A DNA stretch of 64,000 bases from Fuerstiella marisgermanici (GTDB lineage: Bacteria; Planctomycetota; Planctomycetia; Planctomycetales; Planctomycetaceae): positions 3,224,001 through 3,288,000 of the forward strand of contig NZ_CP017641.1 of the NCBI RefSeq assembly GCF_001983935.1, written 5' to 3'. The translations under genes and the position numbers were made by a program. Below are positions 8,100-16,919 of this stretch, in pieces (within the stretch, counting starts at the first letter, position 1; every line of letters starts with the position of its first letter). The notes below the pieces were generated by a model. It worked only from the letters and a program-made list of their open reading frames with translations. It did not search any database and was not told where the DNA came from.

Positions 8100-10238
8100 C
8101 TACCGACTTGCCAGTGGTAGCAGTAATGTGAGCTGTCGCGGTTCACCGCTGGTTTCATTCATGAATCTGATGGTCAGCCGCATGGACTGAAGGGGACGGC
8201 GATTGTCGATAGATTCCCAGACCGCAGGTACAGGTCCAGGCGATATTGTTTCTGACACTCGCTTGCCGGGTGTAGACGGAAACGTCGGAGGGACGGGCCC
8301 GCTGTCTCCTGCTCGAATACAACGATACGCAATCTGGAATGCTTGATCCGGAAAGCCCTGATTCGGCGTTGCCCCAAACGGAACAACCTGGTCCGCATCC
8401 CATGCAAATTCTCCATCGCCGTCCGCGTCCCAGCCAGCGACTCCATTTGCGACATACTGAGCAGGTACTGCGAAAACGACATCGCCCACGTTGTACGAAT
8501 TACCCGGTGTCCAATATCCCTGATAGGTTAGTCCCGCCTGAGTGGCACTTAATGCTGGTGGCGGCATAAACGGTGACGATGGGCCGGGTGGTGCGTCTGA
8601 CTTACGCGGTGGATAGACAACATAGCCAATGTACGGTGGCGAAGTCTCGACGGCATCTGGAACACCGTCACGATCCGGATCGACGAAAATTCCGGGAGGA
8701 AAGCCAGCAAAGCCAGGCGCCGCTGGAGCCGGGTGCCAAGTATCAAAAACGTGTGGTTGGCGATCTGCTTCCACAGTAGCCGACGGGTCATAAGGAGCCA
8801 GCGGGCCGTACGTGAACTGCCCTAAAGCAGTGCTTGCCTGCAGATTTCTGCGAATGTGGTAGTCTCCGATCACCGGTGGATTTGGCAGCGCAGGATCCGA
8901 GTCCGCCAGCGACCCATACCCCGGCACGACAAATCGATTTGTGCGTTGATCCCATATCTCAATCTTAAACTCGTGAACGTTCGCGAGCAGAAGGTCTTCC
9001 ATCCTCCGCAGTCCGCCGTCACCAATTGTGCCCGCTGGTGAGTCGTCAAATTCATTTAAAAGGTCGACCCCTGCTGGCATACTCAATGGCGTGTTCAACA
9101 GGTCATACGGATTGCCGCCCACTCCCTGTCCCCGAGAGCCATCTGCATTGCCGGTTGCGCCGGTTGACCCGCCCAGAATGGAAAGCGACGTCGCGTCACT
9201 ATCAGTAGACCCTTCAACTACGGATGGAATCTGAGGCCAGTTCCAATTCACACTGGACGTTTCCGCATGCGTTGGCCGACCGATGAAGGTTCGCGTTACA
9301 TTGTTGTCATGTTCTCGCGAAAGTCCGGTAAACTGATTGAATCCGAATCGGTAAAAAGGATTTCCGAGTGACGCATTCGCGGCACCAGATGTCGTGAGCT
9401 TGTTACTTAAAGCGTCTACGCCGATGAACTGGGCTGACTGATTCCCAGCAGGGCTAAAACCTGCGATGGCGGAAAAGTCGAACCATCGGTGAAAGTCATT
9501 ATTGAGTCCGCTGGAACCCAGCAGGAACCGTCCGTCGTAAACCGGTGGTCCGGCCGAATTCACACCAGCAAGCAAGTCATTGTTCGCACCGCTCGTCGGC
9601 TGAGGTTCGAGGTCACCCCCCGCAACGCGACGAGGACTGCGGATCAGGACGACTCGTCGGTAGAGATTTCCATTGCGAATAAAGTACGCAATCTGAGCGG
9701 AAGGCGAACTGGACGCGAAGTCGGCCGCGAGACTACCGTCGTCAACTTCCGGCTGGTTGGGATTGGCGTATAGATTGACGGGAGTGGTCGTGGTGTCTCC
9801 AGCCTGACGATCCTTGAGAGATTGTGCTAAGCCGTAGAAGTTGTCTTCAGTACCGCCCCCCGACCCGAGTGTGACCTTCGCTGTAAACTGGATGAAGTCG
9901 TCGAAGCGGCAGTCTGTGTCGTTTGTCGAGATGTACAGGTAGCCTTCGCGGTTGGCGAGAGCCTTCGGCCCCAAGTCCTGATCTTCATTGGGATAATAGG
10001 CCAGTGGGTAACGCATTGTCATTGCGTCGAAGTCACTGCGAATCAACGTAGTCACTGAGCGGACCTTTTGATCGCTCTCGCTGATCGCACGTTGCACACT
10101 GACGCTGTTGGTTGCCATCTGAAAGACTGATGCAAACATCGTCATCATCAGCAAGACCAGCGACACCGAAACCAGCATCTCGACAAGCGTGAATGCCGCC
10201 CGGTTGGCAAATTTTGGGTTTAAAATTTTGTTCTTCAT
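8100..10238 (-). CDS. Large GspJ/PulJ-like pseudopilin (about 712 aa)
   Basis: The leader (KNKILNPKFANRAA) is followed by FTLVEMLVSVSLVLLMMTMF, a standard prepilin N-methylation segment with Glu at +5. The residue before the cleavage point is Ala instead of the usual Gly. The body is Gly/Pro/Asn-rich, and its C-terminal part (RPLQSMRLTIRFMNETSG) resembles the end of GspJ-like proteins. GspJ is typically about 200 residues, so this is greatly enlarged. Possible starts lie at 10310, 10250 and 10238; I chose 10238 because it gives the shortest normal leader and does not overlap the preceding gene (stop 10273). It lies between the GspI-like and GspK-like genes, the order found in type II secretion operons. 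Confidence 0.82.
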   Translation of the reverse strand: MKNKILNPKFANRAAFTLVEMLVSVSLVLLMMTMFASVFQMATNSVSVQRAISESDQKVRSVTTLIRSDFDAMTMRYPLAYYPNEDQDLGPKALANREGYLYISTNDTDCRFDDFIQFTAKVTLGSGGGTEDNFYGLAQSLKDRQAGDTTTTPVNLYANPNQPEVDDGSLAADFASSSPSAQIAYFIRNGNLYRRVVLIRSPRRVAGGDLEPQPTSGANNDLLAGVNSAGPPVYDGRFLLGSSGLNNDFHRWFDFSAIAGFSPAGNQSAQFIGVDALSNKLTTSGAANASLGNPFYRFGFNQFTGLSREHDNNVTRTFIGRPTHAETSSVNWNWPQIPSVVEGSTDSDATSLSILGGSTGATGNADGSRGQGVGGNPYDLLNTPLSMPAGVDLLNEFDDSPAGTIGDGGLRRMEDLLLANVHEFKIEIWDQRTNRFVVPGYGSLADSDPALPNPPVIGDYHIRRNLQASTALGQFTYGPLAPYDPSATVEADRQPHVFDTWHPAPAAPGFAGFPPGIFVDPDRDGVPDAVETSPPYIGYVVYPPRKSDAPPGPSSPFMPPPALSATQAGLTYQGYWTPGNSYNVGDVVFAVPAQYVANGVAGWDADGDGEFAWDADQVVPFGATPNQGFPDQAFQIAYRCIRAGDSGPVPPTFPSTPGKRVSETISPGPVPAVWESIDNRRPLQSMRLTIRFMNETSGEPRQLTLLLPLASR

Positions 10239-10272
10239 AAAGATGTCCATCCGGCTCTGGTTGAACTGGTTC

Positions 10273-11592
10273 TTACAGAGACCGCGATCCCATCGGATAA
10301 ACGTCGACAATTCCCGGTATCACCATTGCGCTAGTTCCGAACGTTGCAGCAGGGTGTTCAAGCGTGACCCGATATACGCCTGCCGATGTTTCGTGATATT
10401 CTCGAATCCGGTGCCACTTGGCGGCCGTCATGTCAAACACAAATCCGCCCTTCTTCAAGGGGGGCTCAGCCACCGTACTGGTAATCAACACATAATCGGT
10501 CGGAAACGAAGGTGCCGTTGCGGCGTAGATAATCTCGTCCGCGTATCTCGGTTCGCCGCCAAACCTGACAACCACATCCACGCCGCGTGCGACGCCATCC
10601 GGTGCTCGTCGCACGGTCAGGAACCAGGAAAAATCGACTGGACGGCGGGTCTGAATTAAAACCTTGCCAACAGCGACTGTATCCGGAACACCATTGCCCG
10701 ATGTGTCGACGCGAAATTCGCGAGGCAAAGTTCGAGGTTCAATGTAACCATCCTTGTTGTAATCGAAATTCACCACAGCTTCAGACCATGTTGCATCAAG
10801 GTTAGATGCAATTTCCAACAGAGGGTAACTCTGGCTGTATTCTCCATCCGCTGTGAACAATACGATTCGACTTCGTTCCGGGTCGCGAATAATTCCACCC
10901 GGTGTTTCAGTCGCTGACGTTGGAACAAGTTGCAAAGCCGCTGCGTCGGGCACAACTTCCTGTGGAATTCTTAACCCGGCAACACCGCCATTCGCAATGA
11001 TCAAAGGCGACCCGGTGGCCCCCGCAAACCCGTTCTCAAGAATGAATTCAAACTGGGTGTCCCACGCATCACCAAGACTCGTGATTTCCTGAGCAGTGAT
11101 ACGCAACGCTCGGCGTTGATCGTCCGTTAAGGTTGCCGGGTTTAGATTGATACCCAATGAACTGGCGATACCACCATCGAACCTTGGAAAACCGCTCGGG
11201 CCATTGCCGTTGTCATGCCCAAATGAATCCGCCAGCGTCGTGTCGTTGGTAAAGCCAAGGTCGTTGCTGTATTCAAAGATCGAAAAATAGCCGTTCGGGT
11301 CGACGATGTAGTTTCTTTGTCCTCCGCGATAGTGCTCAGTCAGATTACCATCACCATCAGGATCGAAAATCAGAGACGGCTGCACATCCAATTGGGCTTC
11401 GACGTTGTACTTTAGGATCGCTGCATTTGTTCGCTTCGTTGCTTGTGCGGATTTCAAGGTGGCTATGGGGAACAGAGTGATGACTGATGTAACTCCGATC
11501 GCCATGATCATCAGCGACATCAACACTTCTGTGAGCGTTACGCCGAGACGTTTTCCTTGAAATGCTTTGGTTGGGATTGAATTAGCCTGCAT
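10273..11592 (-). CDS. GspI/PilV-like minor pseudopilin (about 439 aa)
   Basis: The leader ends GKRLG, followed by VTLTEVLMSLMIMAIGVTSV, which has Gly at -1 and Glu at +5. The IMAIGV segment is typical of GspI/PilV-type pseudopilins. About 400 soluble residues follow, larger than the usual 120-200. The ATG at 11592 shares its A with the TGA of the preceding gene (TGATG), so translation is probably coupled; a GTG one codon upstream is less likely. It would be a minor subunit of the pilus-like fibre at the inner membrane or periplasm. Confidence 0.85.
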   Translation of the reverse strand: MQANSIPTKAFQGKRLGVTLTEVLMSLMIMAIGVTSVITLFPIATLKSAQATKRTNAAILKYNVEAQLDVQPSLIFDPDGDGNLTEHYRGGQRNYIVDPNGYFSIFEYSNDLGFTNDTTLADSFGHDNGNGPSGFPRFDGGIASSLGINLNPATLTDDQRRALRITAQEITSLGDAWDTQFEFILENGFAGATGSPLIIANGGVAGLRIPQEVVPDAAALQLVPTSATETPGGIIRDPERSRIVLFTADGEYSQSYPLLEIASNLDATWSEAVVNFDYNKDGYIEPRTLPREFRVDTSGNGVPDTVAVGKVLIQTRRPVDFSWFLTVRRAPDGVARGVDVVVRFGGEPRYADEIIYAATAPSFPTDYVLITSTVAEPPLKKGGFVFDMTAAKWHRIREYHETSAGVYRVTLEHPAATFGTSAMVIPGIVDVYPMGSRSL

Positions 11593-12755
11593 CACTTGGC
11601 CCCCGTTCCAATTTCGGCGAACCGATAAGGATTGTCAGCAAACCCATTGCCTCCGCTGGCTATGTCAGTGGGATCGATTTCGTTTACTGTGACAGTTCCC
11701 GTCTGAGCAAAGATCGTGACCAGACGCCTATCCTTAACCAAATACGGTTCCGCTGCGGTGTAGCCGGTTAACCACGGACCAGAAACTTCATCTGCCGGTA
11801 TAAACTTACTGGCACCGCGAACCTGAAGCTCGAAAGTATCGAGCGGGGAGCTTGGGTTACCGTCTGCCGCCGGATTGATCGAAGCAATCCATTGATCTTT
11901 GAGCGTTTGCGAGTCCACGTCGTCGCATACATACAAATGGATCAATCCCGCCGCTGCTGCCGCGCCAATCACGTTACCTCTTGGCGAAAAGAACACATCC
12001 ATGTACGGCGAAAACTGTCCCTCCGAATCGAGAACGCCGGGACGCCACGCGATGGGAATCTGCGAACCATCCAAATCCAGAACAACTCCTTCCGGCAAAA
12101 TCGATGGCTCGCGAGGAAGTAGCTGAGCAGGTAATTGAATTCGGTAGGTTTCCCCTTCGCGAGCAATCACACTGCTGGCATCGCCAGGTTCGGAAAATGG
12201 AATCTGCAGTAGCAGAATCTCAGTCGGTGTGGGCGGGACTGTAATATCAATTAACGATGTGTTGACGCCGTACCAACTATTGCTGCCTGCAGGTATCTCA
12301 ATTAGAGACCCATCGATAATTAGCCCGCGCCGTTTCAGTTGCCACCATCCCTGACCAACGCCACGAACGACCGTTACGTTGGGTGAGTCTGGGTTGTTGT
12401 CGCCATCGAGATCGAGACGCTCCAGGCTTACCTGGCCGGGGGCCGATGACAGCGGCCATTTATCGCCAGGCTTGATGTAGGCCATTGCGGTAACTGCGCG
12501 TGTGTTCACTGGGTCGACGAAGAAACGAACGCCACGAGGTTCCTTTTGGTAGATGGCTCGGTCACGTGCCCCCGCCAGATATGACTGAATTTGCCCGGCT
12601 GCACCGCTGACTCGGTCGGCATCACGCGCATAACTCACGCCGTAAATTGTCATTGACAGGATCAGAACCAGAATACCGATAACAACCAATAACTCCACAA
12701 GAGTGAAGCCACGCCGTGTCTCGATGGCTGACTTTGTAAAAGGTCGGTAGTGCAT
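11592..12755 (-). CDS. GspH/FimT-like pseudopilin (about 387 aa)
   Basis: The signal TRRG is followed by FTLVELLVVIGILVLILSMT, a textbook class III prepilin segment (Gly -1, Phe +1, Glu +5). The next stretch, with AAGQIQSYLAGARDRAIYQ, matches the helix of GspH/FimT proteins that lines up secretion-associated pseudopilins. The start is firm: GGGAGG lies 9-14 bases before the ATG at 12755, inside the end of the preceding gene, whose TAA stop ends two bases away. The protein is about twice the length of a usual GspH. It overlaps the downstream GspI-like gene by one base. Confidence 0.87.
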   Translation of the reverse strand: MHYRPFTKSAIETRRGFTLVELLVVIGILVLILSMTIYGVSYARDADRVSGAAGQIQSYLAGARDRAIYQKEPRGVRFFVDPVNTRAVTAMAYIKPGDKWPLSSAPGQVSLERLDLDGDNNPDSPNVTVVRGVGQGWWQLKRRGLIIDGSLIEIPAGSNSWYGVNTSLIDITVPPTPTEILLLQIPFSEPGDASSVIAREGETYRIQLPAQLLPREPSILPEGVVLDLDGSQIPIAWRPGVLDSEGQFSPYMDVFFSPRGNVIGAAAAAGLIHLYVCDDVDSQTLKDQWIASINPAADGNPSSPLDTFELQVRGASKFIPADEVSGPWLTGYTAAEPYLVKDRRLVTIFAQTGTVTVNEIDPTDIASGGNGFADNPYRFAEIGTGAK

Positions 12756-12757
12756 GA

Positions 12758-14197
12758 TTATCTACCTCCCGCCCTGCGGTTGCGATTCGTCAGGTTATCT
12801 GAAATGAAGTCGGTCATTAATTCAAAGTCACTGGGACCGCCCAGAGTTCCGTCCTGGTCAAGATCCAGATTGTACATCGCCAAATTGCCGAGATTTGCCG
12901 TGTCGGAAGGCTCGTACAAACCTAATTGTCCATCGCTGCCTGCTGAAACAATTAGAGGTGCGTGAAATGTATCCGGAGTGTGATAATTCAATTCATTGAA
13001 TTCCCAGGTCAGGTCGACCGAGAAAGTTCCAATCATCAATCCATTTTCCAGGATCGAATACAGCAGCCCAGCGGGGTCATCCGGGTCACGAAGCAATGGA
13101 TCTGGAGGGATAATGACATTGACGTCCGCGATGCCTGGGTTGTCGGGAAAACTACTTGCGATTGCCGTTATGTATGCCGGTGAGAAATCAAGTCTTCTGG
13201 GTAGCCCCTTGATTAAGAATTCCGCGACCGACCGTTCGTCTTGCCCTACAACTCGCCCGTTGAACTCACCAAGAATTGTCGGGGTACCGTCTACGGAAAT
13301 TACCATCGCCAAGTCAGTGTCATCATCCTGGTTGGTGATGTCTGCCGGGTTCGACAAAGTAAACGCTGTTGGATTCAATGTCGGATCAATCAGCCGGGTA
13401 GGCCATCGATAGAACCGAAGTGGTCGGCCCCACGAATCGACGAATTCCAAAAAGCCATCGCCATCAGTGTCCGCTATCTCAGACTGCTGGAATTCACTCT
13501 CGCCGGTGCTGGATGCGCCATAGCTGCCCGAATGAAACAAAAAGTAGTAGAGGAACTCAGAAGACTCAGTGGAGTGCGTTGCCTCATCCGCCGCCGCCGC
13601 GACTTCGTGCTGGACGTGAATCGTCCAGTTAGCCTCAACTTGCGTCGTGATTTCTGCCGCCGTTGGATTCGTATTACCTGCGTCAATCAACTGTTGCTTG
13701 GCAATCGGATTAGCCCAACGGTTTTCCAATGAATCCGGAACACCGTTCCCGTTCGCATCGTTGCCACCCGCCAGCAAATCGAACGCACGCTGAGGAAACT
13801 CAAACCGATATGCCGCCTTCTTTGCCAAAATGTCCCACACGATATTCCCGCTAGTCTGGCGAGTCAGAATTGCCTGGGTTCTCGCTGGATTGCCGGCAAA
13901 CGGAGAAGCACCGGGTGCTCTGTTCGCAATCTCCCTTGAGAGATAGTTGATGTAGTTGCTTCTCCACGTTGGCAATACCGAAGGGAACGCTCTATCAAAC
14001 GCTTCCGTCCTCTGCTGAACCAGCCGGTTGATCTTTTGAATGGTTGTATTGGTCGCCTCTTCGTTGGCTTGATCCGTAATCCCAAACATCACCGCCACGG
14101 ACAGCCCGACAAGGAACGTGATAATGCCGACGACCACCAACAATTCGATCAGCGTGAAGCCGCTGCGATTCAGAGTTGTCTTTGATCGTGGATACAT
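12758..14197 (-). CDS. Prepilin-type protein with large soluble domain (about 479 aa)
   Basis: The leader TTLNRSG is followed by FTLIELLVVVGIITFLVGLS, a standard type IV pilin/pseudopilin N-terminus with Gly -1 and Glu +5. The helix continues through QANEEATNTTIQKINRLVQQR, as in GspG/H-like proteins. The rest is a long domain I cannot assign. The frame is open to 14233, but ATG at 14197 has GGGGA six bases upstream and gives the proper leader. It lies 39 bases after the GspG-like gene and 2 bases before the GspH-like gene, inside the same operon. It could be a second major-type pseudopilin; no specific role can be read from the sequence. Confidence 0.82.
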   Translation of the reverse strand: MYPRSKTTLNRSGFTLIELLVVVGIITFLVGLSVAVMFGITDQANEEATNTTIQKINRLVQQRTEAFDRAFPSVLPTWRSNYINYLSREIANRAPGASPFAGNPARTQAILTRQTSGNIVWDILAKKAAYRFEFPQRAFDLLAGGNDANGNGVPDSLENRWANPIAKQQLIDAGNTNPTAAEITTQVEANWTIHVQHEVAAAADEATHSTESSEFLYYFLFHSGSYGASSTGESEFQQSEIADTDGDGFLEFVDSWGRPLRFYRWPTRLIDPTLNPTAFTLSNPADITNQDDDTDLAMVISVDGTPTILGEFNGRVVGQDERSVAEFLIKGLPRRLDFSPAYITAIASSFPDNPGIADVNVIIPPDPLLRDPDDPAGLLYSILENGLMIGTFSVDLTWEFNELNYHTPDTFHAPLIVSAGSDGQLGLYEPSDTANLGNLAMYNLDLDQDGTLGGPSDFELMTDFISDNLTNRNRRAGGR

Positions 14198-14236
14198 GAT
14201 ATTCCCCATTGCTGCAGAACTTCCCATTGGCAACGA

Positions 14237-15112
14237 CTAGCGACTCAGCCGACCGCCTGAGAAGTTTGTGATGTTGTCTTTTTCTTCAGAGCGAGTGCTA
14301 TCCATATCCATTCCCTCAGTCCAAATTGCTTTGAAGGTCGCCGACTGTTGAATGTTTCCGAATTCATCATCGGAACCAGGTGCGATCAGTTGGAACGTGT
14401 CTCGGTTCCATGGTGTCTTCCCGTCACCCTGATAGTAAACTGGATCACCGTTCAGGTACCGGCCGTTGTCGGCTGCCGAATACCACATCGGTACCTGATT
14501 TGTGCCGAGGCCATCGGTATAGGAATAGATCTCATCTGGTCCCGAATCAGACGGAGTGTCGTCAACAAGCCGAGCCTCCTGGTCCTTCCACTCTGTGAAG
14601 AATGGGCCGTCACGATTTTCTCCGCCGATGGCAAACGGCCACTTTCCATTTTTCGAAAACCCCGCCAGCGTAGGCGGCACACCAGCTCCATTAGCCACCG
14701 GGACCCCGCCCAGGAAGAATACAAGACATTCGTCTCCGGTAAGCTCTTTGTCAGTACCTGCCCACGGATGCCCGGCAGCCGGGCCTCGACCACCGGTTGT
14801 GAAATCAAAGTCTCTCCACATTGACCGAATCACGGCCTTGTCATTCGGGTGCGTATTCCATTCTGCAGCAGTGTCCCAAAGTGTGATGGAACTCGGCGGA
14901 TACCGATTAAAGCGAGCTTTAAACGATGCCAATGCCTGCTCTAGTTGTTTTAGTTCCACTGACAGTGCTGTTTCGTCAGCACTTCGCCTTGCCTGCCCAA
15001 TTGCGGGCAGGATCAATGCCAGCAGGATGCTGATAATCGTGATCACAGCGAGGAGCTCGAGCAGTGTGAAGGCTGAGCGGTGATTTGAATTGTGATTTGT
15101 CGGACGCTTCAT
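14237..15112 (-). CDS. GspG-like pseudopilin (about 291 aa)
   Basis: The leader NSNHRSA is followed by FTLLELLAVITIISILLALI and LPAIGQARRSADETALSVEL, then LKQLEQALASFKARFNRYPP. The helix followed by a 'RYPP' turn is typical of the major pseudopilin GspG family. The residue before the cleavage site is Ala rather than Gly, as in the GspJ-like protein. The length is about twice that of GspG, with a Gly-rich C-terminal part. The start at 15112 is supported by AGAGG six bases upstream; the frame opens at 15202 but only 15112 gives a normal leader. It is first of the pilin-like genes, downstream of pilC. Confidence 0.85.
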   Translation of the reverse strand: MKRPTNHNSNHRSAFTLLELLAVITIISILLALILPAIGQARRSADETALSVELKQLEQALASFKARFNRYPPSSITLWDTAAEWNTHPNDKAVIRSMWRDFDFTTGGRGPAAGHPWAGTDKELTGDECLVFFLGGVPVANGAGVPPTLAGFSKNGKWPFAIGGENRDGPFFTEWKDQEARLVDDTPSDSGPDEIYSYTDGLGTNQVPMWYSAADNGRYLNGDPVYYQGDGKTPWNRDTFQLIAPGSDDEFGNIQQSATFKAIWTEGMDMDSTRSEEKDNITNFSGGRLSR

Positions 15113-15269
15113 GTTCAGCCTCTGGTTAGTTGGGACCAGGGAGATTTGTTTCAAAGTTACTGCTGTCGCCTCTTTCGAGGCTTTGCGAATCACACAATCC
15201 ATCCCGCGAGCTTACGCCCACGGCCATGTGCTATCGCCCTCCGGGCTGGAAAGTGGCCCATGCTTCTTC

Positions 15270-15298
15270 GAGCGGTTGCTCGAATCGGCTGGCGGGCC
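15270..15298 (-). repeat. Dispersed 29-nt hairpin element, copy 2
   Basis: GAGC-N4-GCTC followed by the same 16-mer (AATCGGCTGGCGGGCC) as at 1424-1452. It ends 7 bases beyond the minus-strand stop codon of the PilC/GspF gene at 15306. The 193-base gap (15113-15305) shows no other feature. Confidence 0.6.
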
Positions 15299-15305
15299 AT
15301 TCCGA

Positions 15306-16544
15306 CTAGGAGAGATCGTTCAGGAGTTTAATCAGGGGAAGGAACAACGCGATGACGATGAAACCCACGATCAAACCGAGGACCACCACCATGATCGGTT
15401 CCAGCAAACTGATCAGACTCTCAACCTTCACTTCGACTTCTTCATCGTAGACATCGGCGACTCGATAGAGCATGTCGTCAAGAGCACCGGTCTCTTCACC
15501 CACGTCCACCATGTTGACCACCATGTCGTCTACAATTCTGGCTTCTCGCAACGGCACCGCGATGGTTTCCCCTTCGCGAATCGCCGTGTAAATATTGTCG
15601 AATGCTCGTTCAAACACATGATTGCCCGCCGTATCGCGCGAAATCAGAATGCCTTCCAGAATCGGAACCCCCGACGCGATTAGCGTGCCCAGCGTTCTGG
15701 TTACACGAGCAATAATCCCCAGATGCAAAATCTTCCCGATCAACGGGATGCGCAGGGATAACCAGTCGACCACAAAGGCCCCGGTTTTGTTTTTCCTCAC
15801 GATCTTGATGAACAGGATAAAGCCCAGCGGCCCGATGATCAGCATGTACCAATACTTCAGCATCCAGTCGCTGAAGCCGATCAGCATTTCCGTCATGGCT
15901 GGCAGGTCGGTGCCGAAGTCGTCGAAGATCTTTTTGAACTTCGGGATGATGAACATCATGATGAACGACACGATGCCGACCGCCACAAAGATCACCGCAC
16001 ACGGGTAAATCATCGCACCCGTGATCTTGCGCTTTAGCGACTGAGCTTTCTCTTTAAATTCTGCCAGTCGTTGCAGAATAACTTCCAGTGCACCACCGGC
16101 TTCACCGGCTTTCACCATGTTGCAATACAGGTTGTCAAAACACTTTGGCTGTTTGGCCATTGCTTCTGACAATGTGTTTCCGGATTCGACGTCTTCAATG
16201 ACGTCCATCAGCGTATTCTTAAGCGCGCCGGGCTTGCTTTGACCTTCCAGAATACGAAGGCTTCGCAGCAGTGGCAGACCGGCGTCCTGCAGTGTTGATA
16301 GCTGGCGAGTGAACGTACACAGAATCTTGGGCTTCACACCGCCAAGTGTGAATGTCTTCTTTTTGTCGCCCTGCTTCTTGGCGGCTGCCTTCGATTTTTT
16401 CTTGCGTTCGCGTTCGCGAATCTTGGTGACGTAATAGCCCTTCTCACGAATGATCGTCTGAGCTTCACCCTCAGTAGGAGCCTCGATGGTGTCCTTCACC
16501 TCGAGACCATTACTGTCCATTGCTTCATATTGGAAGACGGGCAT
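15306..16544 (-). CDS. pilC: PilC/GspF inner-membrane platform protein
   Basis: A 412-residue protein of normal family length. It has an N-terminal domain (MPVFQYEAMDSNG) typical of PilC/GspF, a basic linker (RERERKKKSKAAAKKQGDKK), then the two repeated GspF domains. Conserved landmarks are FTRQLSTLQDAGLPLLRSL, MVKAGEAGGALEVIL, and in the second copy DVGEETGALDDMLYRVADVY. Three hydrophobic segments end the two domains. It anchors the cytoplasmic ATPases to the pilin fibre base in the inner membrane. GAGGTGA lies upstream of the ATG. A 375-base gap separates it from the upstream ATPase gene, so it may start a separate transcript with the pseudopilins. Confidence 0.96.
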   Translation of the reverse strand: MPVFQYEAMDSNGLEVKDTIEAPTEGEAQTIIREKGYYVTKIRERERKKKSKAAAKKQGDKKKTFTLGGVKPKILCTFTRQLSTLQDAGLPLLRSLRILEGQSKPGALKNTLMDVIEDVESGNTLSEAMAKQPKCFDNLYCNMVKAGEAGGALEVILQRLAEFKEKAQSLKRKITGAMIYPCAVIFVAVGIVSFIMMFIIPKFKKIFDDFGTDLPAMTEMLIGFSDWMLKYWYMLIIGPLGFILFIKIVRKNKTGAFVVDWLSLRIPLIGKILHLGIIARVTRTLGTLIASGVPILEGILISRDTAGNHVFERAFDNIYTAIREGETIAVPLREARIVDDMVVNMVDVGEETGALDDMLYRVADVYDEEVEVKVESLISLLEPIMVVVLGLIVGFIVIALFLPLIKLLNDLS

Positions 16545-16919
16545 TGCGTCACCTCTTGCAGTTGTTTCGCCGGTTCGATTCTGAACTCAGACTGAATGTT
16601 GCAACACGCAACAAATCAGGTATCCCCGGAGAAACATGTGATGAACAAAGCGAACCATTTCGCCAACCAATGATCATCAGTGGTTCTATAGGGCAAACAT
16701 CATTCCACGAAACCAAATTTAATCGTAAAGACTGTTGTTGCAGTAATTTATGTTGCGGACTGCTTAGTAGAACCATGCAGGCCGCCATGTTTGTTCGATT
16801 GTGCTACAGCGGAAAAGGGCAATGGGGAAGTACGGAATGAAGAGTTGGGGAAAGCGAATCGCCGTTGGGAGTGCCGCAGAGGCGAGCCACGATAATTCCC
16901 TCATTCCCTATGTCCCCCA
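16545..16919. other. 375-base gap between pilB and pilC, no gene seen
   Basis: No coding frame of credible composition was found. The gap contains the short inverted repeat GTTGC-N5-GCAAC near 16602-16616 and an A/T-rich stretch around 16715-16760, where a minus-strand promoter for pilC and the pseudopilins could lie. I could not point to a convincing -35/-10 pair. Confidence 0.4.
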
